Source: Parachryseolinea silvisoli
GTDB lineage: Bacteria; Bacteroidota; Bacteroidia; Cytophagales; Cyclobacteriaceae
Reading direction: 5' to 3'
Assembly: GCF_021190955.1 (NCBI RefSeq)
Contig: NZ_JAIOAO010000006.1
Span: forward strand, 124,001-188,000
Length of the DNA: 64,000 nt
Shown: positions 60,164 to 64,000 of the stretch, piece by piece
Numbering within the stretch: the first letter of the stretch is position 1
Layout: each line of letters opens with the position of its first letter
The notes under the pieces: generated by a model
What the model saw: only the letters and a program-made list of their open reading frames with translations
Databases searched by the model: none
What the model was told of the DNA's origin: nothing
Made by a program: the position numbers and the translations under genes

Positions 60164-61075
60164 CTATTTAATTTTCTTTTGCCCCTTGGGCTCCTCTTTC
60201 AACTTCTTCATGTTGTTGCCTTCCAGGAACTGGTTGTAACGCTCTTTAAAGTCGGGTACAGTCGGTTCCAGCTTGATGGCATCCTGGTAAGCGGTACCAG
60301 CGTCGATTATCAGGCCATTCGTCTCGTAGAAGGCCGCCAACATCAGCTTGGCAGCGGCCGTCTGCTCCTGACTGAAATCCGCCAGCTCGGTCTTGATCCG
60401 TTCCTTATCGGCTTTCGACAGGCGCTTCAGCGTATAGGGCAAGGATTTTTTATTGGGATCCGTCTTTGAGCTCACGAATACGATGATGTTGTCTTCATTC
60501 GCAAACCTGGCATCGCTCAGGTTGATGGTCACACTGGAATCCGACGTTTCGATGTTGGCCAGCACGTCATCAAACATGCTGTTAAACTTCACAACGTAAG
60601 GTGATGGCAACTTGTTATCCCAGGCAATTGTGATCACGTCATTATAGACCACGGGATTCTTCGTCGGCAGCGGCAGGTATACCTGGAACTCCTCGCCGCG
60701 TGTTACAGCCCCCGTAGCCGCCAGGTTGTTTTGGCGCTGTTTGTTTGCGCTAAGCACAAAATCAGTGTATTTGTTTAACACACTGGTATTACCGCTGACA
60801 CGGGCGGCCAGGTCTGCAACTTTGTATTTGCCCGGTTGTTTGAGCTCGAGTGTTTTGCCGCTCACGTGCGCCAAACCGATGTAGGCGTTTTCCGAAACCT
60901 TTACTTCGTCCTTCGACCCCAGGCTGGAGCCGACCTTAATTGCCTGCCAGTTCTCGCCGGCTTTTACTTCATTCTTTCCTTTATTGACCAGTACCCGAAA
61001 CGCATAATCCTGGGCACTTCCTTCCAATGATACGACCGCCAACAGGCCGATTAAAACCAACTTCAAAATTTTCAT
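60164..61075 (-). CDS. FecR-like domain secreted protein (paralogue 2)
   Basis: A 303-residue protein: signal peptide (about 1-21, ending GSAQ), then a FecR-type beta domain (VLVNKGKNEVKAGENWQAIKVGSSLGSKDEVKVSENAYIGLAHVSGKTLELKQPGKYKV, about 28-90), a central beta region, and a helical C-terminal part (about 205-300; ELADFSQEQTAAAKLMLAAFYETNGLIIDAGTAYQDAIKL) with a TPR-like pair. The sister gene at 61188-62084 has the same layout with about 40% identity by eye. Both precede a CHASE2 membrane protein in the same direction. Role unknown, envelope sensing plausible. Confidence 0.65.
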   Translation of the reverse strand: MKILKLVLIGLLAVVSLEGSAQDYAFRVLVNKGKNEVKAGENWQAIKVGSSLGSKDEVKVSENAYIGLAHVSGKTLELKQPGKYKVADLAARVSGNTSVLNKYTDFVLSANKQRQNNLAATGAVTRGEEFQVYLPLPTKNPVVYNDVITIAWDNKLPSPYVVKFNSMFDDVLANIETSDSSVTINLSDARFANEDNIIVFVSSKTDPNKKSLPYTLKRLSKADKERIKTELADFSQEQTAAAKLMLAAFYETNGLIIDAGTAYQDAIKLEPTVPDFKERYNQFLEGNNMKKLKEEPKGQKKIK

Positions 61076-61141
61076 AGGGTGTTTGTTTTGGGGGTTCTTT
61101 TTTTACAAAAGTAGAACAATAGGGTTATTGCTCCTAAACGC

Positions 61142-61165
61142 AAAAGCCACCGCTTGGGTGGCCTT
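61142..61165 (-). terminator. probable terminator between the two FecR-like genes
   Basis: Minus strand: GCCACC, loop CAAGC, GGTGGC followed by TTTTG. Confidence 0.6.
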
Positions 61166-61187
61166 CAACGGAAAATTTTTTATTTTC

Positions 61188-62084
61188 TTAACGTTTAATA
61201 CCTGCACGGATCAGATAATCTTCATACATGTCTTTATATTCTTGCACTTCCGGCGCCAGCTTGATAGCCGCTTCGTAAGCAGCGATCGCATCAATGGGCA
61301 ATTTCTTTTCTTCATACAGTTGCGCCAGGATGATCTTGTTGATAGCCGTCTCTTCGGTGATGTCCTTCGCAACCTCGTCGATAGATGTTTTCAGCGCCAC
61401 ACGCTCTGCCGGCGTCAGCTTTTTGATCATCTTCTCAGCTGATTTTTTTGTAGGATCTGTTTTGGAGTATACCTCCAGCACCACCGCGTTCTGGCCGGCG
61501 AATTTCGCGTCGTCCAGGTCAATTTGTATGGCGGACTCGTTGGTTTCAAGCTTTGCCAGTTGTTCACCAAACATGTCGTTGATGACCACGATATAGGGGC
61601 CTTCTACTTTGTTTGCCTCCCAGGTAATCACGGTCTTGGCACTGTTGTATACGGAGGGGTTTTCCGGCAATTTGATGGTGATCGCGGTCGCTTCGCCCCG
61701 ATGTACCGCTCCCGTGGCGCTGAGACGGTTCTTCTTGGCTTCGGCCGAATTGTTGCTCATGATAAAATCGGTGTATTTGCCCAGTACCGTAGAGCTTCCG
61801 CCTACTTTGGCGGCCAGGTCGGCTACTTTGTAGCTGCCGGGTTGCTTCAGCTCGACTGGTTTGCCGTTGGCATGCACCAGCCCGATATAGGAGTTATCTG
61901 AAAGCTTCAGCTCGTCATCGCTTTTCAGCGTGGCACCGGTGCGGATAGGCTGCCAGGCTTCGGTGCCTGATTTAACCTCGTTTGCGCCCTTATTGGCCAA
62001 TACTTTAAAAGCATAGCTCTGGGCGCCTGCCAGGGTGGCAGACAGTAAAAAAATCGAAAAAAAGCTCAACTTGACGGTTTTCAT
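61188..62084 (-). CDS. FecR-like domain secreted protein (paralogue 1)
   Basis: A 298-residue protein: signal peptide (LLSATLAGAQ), the FecR-like domain with the same motif set as the sister gene (YAFKVLANKGANEVKSGTEAWQPIRTGATLKSDDELKLSDNSYIGLVHANGKPVELKQPGSYKVADLAAKVG), then a helical C-terminus with TPR-like pair (IILAQLYEEKKLPIDAIAAYEAAIKLAPEVQEY). It lies 26 bases after the CHASE2 gene and is co-transcribed with it. Confidence 0.65.
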   Translation of the reverse strand: MKTVKLSFFSIFLLSATLAGAQSYAFKVLANKGANEVKSGTEAWQPIRTGATLKSDDELKLSDNSYIGLVHANGKPVELKQPGSYKVADLAAKVGGSSTVLGKYTDFIMSNNSAEAKKNRLSATGAVHRGEATAITIKLPENPSVYNSAKTVITWEANKVEGPYIVVINDMFGEQLAKLETNESAIQIDLDDAKFAGQNAVVLEVYSKTDPTKKSAEKMIKKLTPAERVALKTSIDEVAKDITEETAINKIILAQLYEEKKLPIDAIAAYEAAIKLAPEVQEYKDMYEDYLIRAGIKR

Positions 62085-62110
62085 GGGTTCTTCGTGTCCT
62101 AATGTAATGT

Positions 62111-63436
62111 TTATACCTCTTCCTTCTTAATGGTAAACCATCTGCGGGTTTTTATCGCAGAAAGACCCGCGCGCACCACACTGTGGTATAATTCAAAGCA
62201 TGTTCCCACGACCGCGAGTGCCGCCAACGTATACGTCAGATTAAGCTTGAAATTGAACCAATAGAGGGCATAGATCATTAAAAAGGTGCACACCAAAAAC
62301 TGCGCCAGCTGTGCGAGAATGCTCAACGCATCAAACCAAACCGGAATTTTCCTGTTTATATAGGTGAACAGCACGACGTTTAGAAAACACACCAGAATCG
62401 CAATGGCATATTCCTGCCAGGCCTCCAATTCGTCTATGTAGGCTTCGTCCAGAATCATGGAGATAACATTGGCGTGTACGACCACGCCGTACATATCAGG
62501 GCGGGTTTTGCCGGCAAACTGTTTATTGAGCGGAGTAATAAATTTATCGTCCCACGAGGTGTCGAGCATGTCATTGCCCATAAAACCGAAGAGTACGATG
62601 CGGTCGGTAATGATCGAGGGTAAAAACGATGTGGTATCAAACGGCTGGTACCAATCGAGATAGGTGTAGCGGCTCGAGAACTCGGGCGCGGAAGCTTTAT
62701 AGGGATCGGGCACGTTACCCCGGTAGTTAATTACTTCTGAATGGTTCTCGCGCTCCAGGAAACGTTGAGTCTTTGCCGAGTCGTATAACATGGCGATGCG
62801 TGTGGCAAACGCCAGCTCCACGTTGCCGTCCTCCATGTTCATGGAGGGATTCAGGCGGCGGCAGGTCTTCAGGTCTTCCTGATGCTCGGCGTCGGTCTCC
62901 AGGTTGGCGTAGCCTTCAAAGGCATTGCGGCGTATGAAGGCATCGGTATGTTGCAGCGAGTCATAGCGGTCTACATCGCCGTATTGCGTCGTGATTTTCT
63001 GTGACTGTAACAGTTTTGTCACCAGCACAACGTTGCCAGCTTCGGCAATAGCATCGGCCAGTAAAAGGTTGTTAAGTGTGTCGTATGCCAGGGGGCAACA
63101 TACGGAGTCTATCTTGCCATCGAAGCAGGCACCGCAACCAAAGAATGCATCGATGCCGATCACCTTGGGCTTGAAACGGCTGATGGCCCGTATTTGCTGG
63201 GCAATCTCGCCACGTGTCAGGTTGCCAATGTTGACGATAGTGACATTCTCGTCGGGCGGCGGCACCTCTACACGCAGGTTGGAGAAAGTGATGTCGGTAA
63301 GCTCCATGTCGCCGAGCGCTTTTCCGAGCGGATCGAACACGTTGAAGATGTTGAATTGCGACACTTCCCGAACGGCAAACAATACCAGGAAAACGAAAAT
63401 TGTCGCAATGAGCGAGTCTGACCAGAATTTACGCAT
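62111..63436 (-). CDS. CHASE2-domain membrane protein
   Basis: A 441-residue protein: N-terminal helix (about 11-28), a large CHASE2 sensory domain (about 65-360; NVTIVNIGNLTRGEIAQQIRAISRFKPKVIGIDAFF, DRIVLFGFMGNDMLD, VVVHANVISMILDEAY) and three helices at the C-terminus (about 370-430). In other proteins CHASE2 is the input of cyclases, kinases or proteases; here no output domain follows, so it may pass its signal through the FecR-like partners. The frame opens at 63505; ATG 63436 starts a signal-anchor. An inverted repeat lies upstream at 63456-63475. Confidence 0.8.
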   Translation of the reverse strand: MRKFWSDSLIATIFVFLVLFAVREVSQFNIFNVFDPLGKALGDMELTDITFSNLRVEVPPPDENVTIVNIGNLTRGEIAQQIRAISRFKPKVIGIDAFFGCGACFDGKIDSVCCPLAYDTLNNLLLADAIAEAGNVVLVTKLLQSQKITTQYGDVDRYDSLQHTDAFIRRNAFEGYANLETDAEHQEDLKTCRRLNPSMNMEDGNVELAFATRIAMLYDSAKTQRFLERENHSEVINYRGNVPDPYKASAPEFSSRYTYLDWYQPFDTTSFLPSIITDRIVLFGFMGNDMLDTSWDDKFITPLNKQFAGKTRPDMYGVVVHANVISMILDEAYIDELEAWQEYAIAILVCFLNVVLFTYINRKIPVWFDALSILAQLAQFLVCTFLMIYALYWFNFKLNLTYTLAALAVVGTCFELYHSVVRAGLSAIKTRRWFTIKKEEV

Positions 63437-63455
63437 GGCGGTAGGCGATGTATCA

Positions 63456-63475
63456 GGTAAATTTAGAAATTTACC
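63456..63475. promoter_or_regulatory. perfect dyad between divergent CHASE2 and meaB genes
   Basis: GGTAAATTT-AG-AAATTTACC, a perfect 9-base inverted repeat, 19 bases from the CHASE2 start and 23 from the meaB start. Candidate operator or paired -7 elements. Confidence 0.5.
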
Positions 63476-63498
63476 GGTGCTTTTCGAAAGCACACTGC

Positions 63499-64000
63499 AT
63501 GACACCCCGTAAAGCGCGCCCTACACCTGATCAATTTGCTGCCGGTATCCGAGAGGGTAACCGCGTTTTGCTGGGACAAGCCATTACTTTGGTGGAGAGC
63601 ACCCTGCCTGCTGATCAGGAGCTTGCGCACGCCTTGCTGGAGCGGCTGCTGCCCTATACCGGCAACGCCATCCGTATGGGCATTACCGGAGTGCCCGGTG
63701 TCGGCAAGAGCACATTTATAGAGACACTGGGCAAGCACATTACGAACCAGGGTAAAACGCTGGCTGTCCTTACCATCGATCCCAGCAGCCGGCTGACCGG
63801 CGGCAGCATTCTCGGTGACAAAACCCGCATGGAGGAACTGTCACGCAACCCGCATGCCTTTATACGACCTACTGCGGCCGGCGATGCCCTCGGCGGTGTT
63901 GCTCACCGCACGCGCGAAGCGATGTTGCTCTGCGAGGCTGCCGGCTATGATGTGATCATCGTCGAGACCGTGGGCGTGGGGCAGTCGGAAATTTCTGTGC
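63499..64000 (+). CDS. meaB: methylmalonyl-CoA mutase-associated GTPase MeaB, N-terminal part
   Basis: Open to the end of the window (167 codons visible). G3E-type GTPase chaperone that protects and loads adenosylcobalamin-dependent methylmalonyl-CoA mutase. Walker [61 protein letters not shown] and the switch [10 protein letters not shown] are visible. ATG 63499 begins [17 protein letters not shown]. The C-terminal third is outside the window. Confidence 0.94.
   Translation, partial: MTPRKARPTPDQFAAGIREGNRVLLGQAITLVESTLPADQELAHALLERLLPYTGNAIRMGITGVPGVGKSTFIETLGKHITNQGKTLAVLTIDPSSRLTGGSILGDKTRMEELSRNPHAFIRPTAAGDALGGVAHRTREAMLLCEAAGYDVIIVETVGVGQSEISV

Noticed and set aside
1-64000. CRISPR arrays, tRNA/rRNA genes, insertion sequences or prophage
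   Set aside because: No repeat-spacer array, no cloverleaf or rRNA-like stretch, and no transposase, integrase or phage structural gene was recognised by eye; covariance-model and profile searches would settle this.

Overview
The window looks like chromosome of a Bacteroidota member, most likely in or near the order Cytophagales. This is inferred from a SusC/SusD pair, TonB receptors with N-terminal carboxypeptidase-like domains, bacillithiol synthesis (BshA), several TAnnTTTG-type -7 promoter elements, TTG/GTG starts and many lipoproteins. No rRNA, tRNA, CRISPR array, insertion sequence or prophage was recognised. Both ends are cut inside genes (a PepSY membrane protein at the left, MeaB at the right).

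Layout. 1-7.2 kb: iron uptake (PepSY protein, TonB siderophore receptor with an iron-box-like palindrome), a Bacteroidota 'MAKQTG' family gene that has lost its normal stop, an ECF41-type sigma factor with an azoreductase/lumazine-binding-like pair sharing one promoter motif, and a frameshifted gene. 7.2-13.2 kb: SusD and SusC opposite a LacI-type regulator with a candidate operator between. 13.2-18.9 kb: tgt, an LptF/G-type permease and an EamA transporter, then a BlaI/BlaR1-like pair with two perfect operators. 19-26.8 kb: a tripartite RND efflux operon divergent from an OmpR/histidine-kinase pair.

27-38.6 kb is the most unusual part: a tightly overlapping minus-strand operon that reads precursor peptide (61 aa) -> two-domain terpene-synthase/class II cyclase-like protein -> PqqD-like + M50 protease -> radical SAM/SPASM maturase -> FtsX-type permease -> cytochrome P450 -> radical-SAM-like protein without its iron-sulfur motif -> helical protein. 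A NarL-type regulator whose phosphoacceptor Asp is Asn lies at its end. The upstream region carries two perfect ATCGTA-N4-TACGAT dyads and a tandem/palindromic element. I interpret this as a ribosomally made peptide (RiPP) pathway that also contains terpene-cyclase and P450 chemistry; the product is unknown.

38.7-64 kb: D-glutamate/dipeptide metabolism (dgcA/dgcN-like), a serine hydrolase, a lipocalin-like protein with a decayed copy of its tail, a RelE/ParE-type toxin-antitoxin pair, rlmN, two tandem rhomboids, mutL, a GH3/beta-lactamase fusion, bshA, a fatty acid hydroxylase, a tiny lipoprotein, an AAA+/VWA/AlbA_2 group, PhoH, sucD with a textbook Bacteroidota promoter, a repeat-rich structured intergenic element, two FecR-like/TPR-like paralogues with a CHASE2 membrane protein, and meaB.
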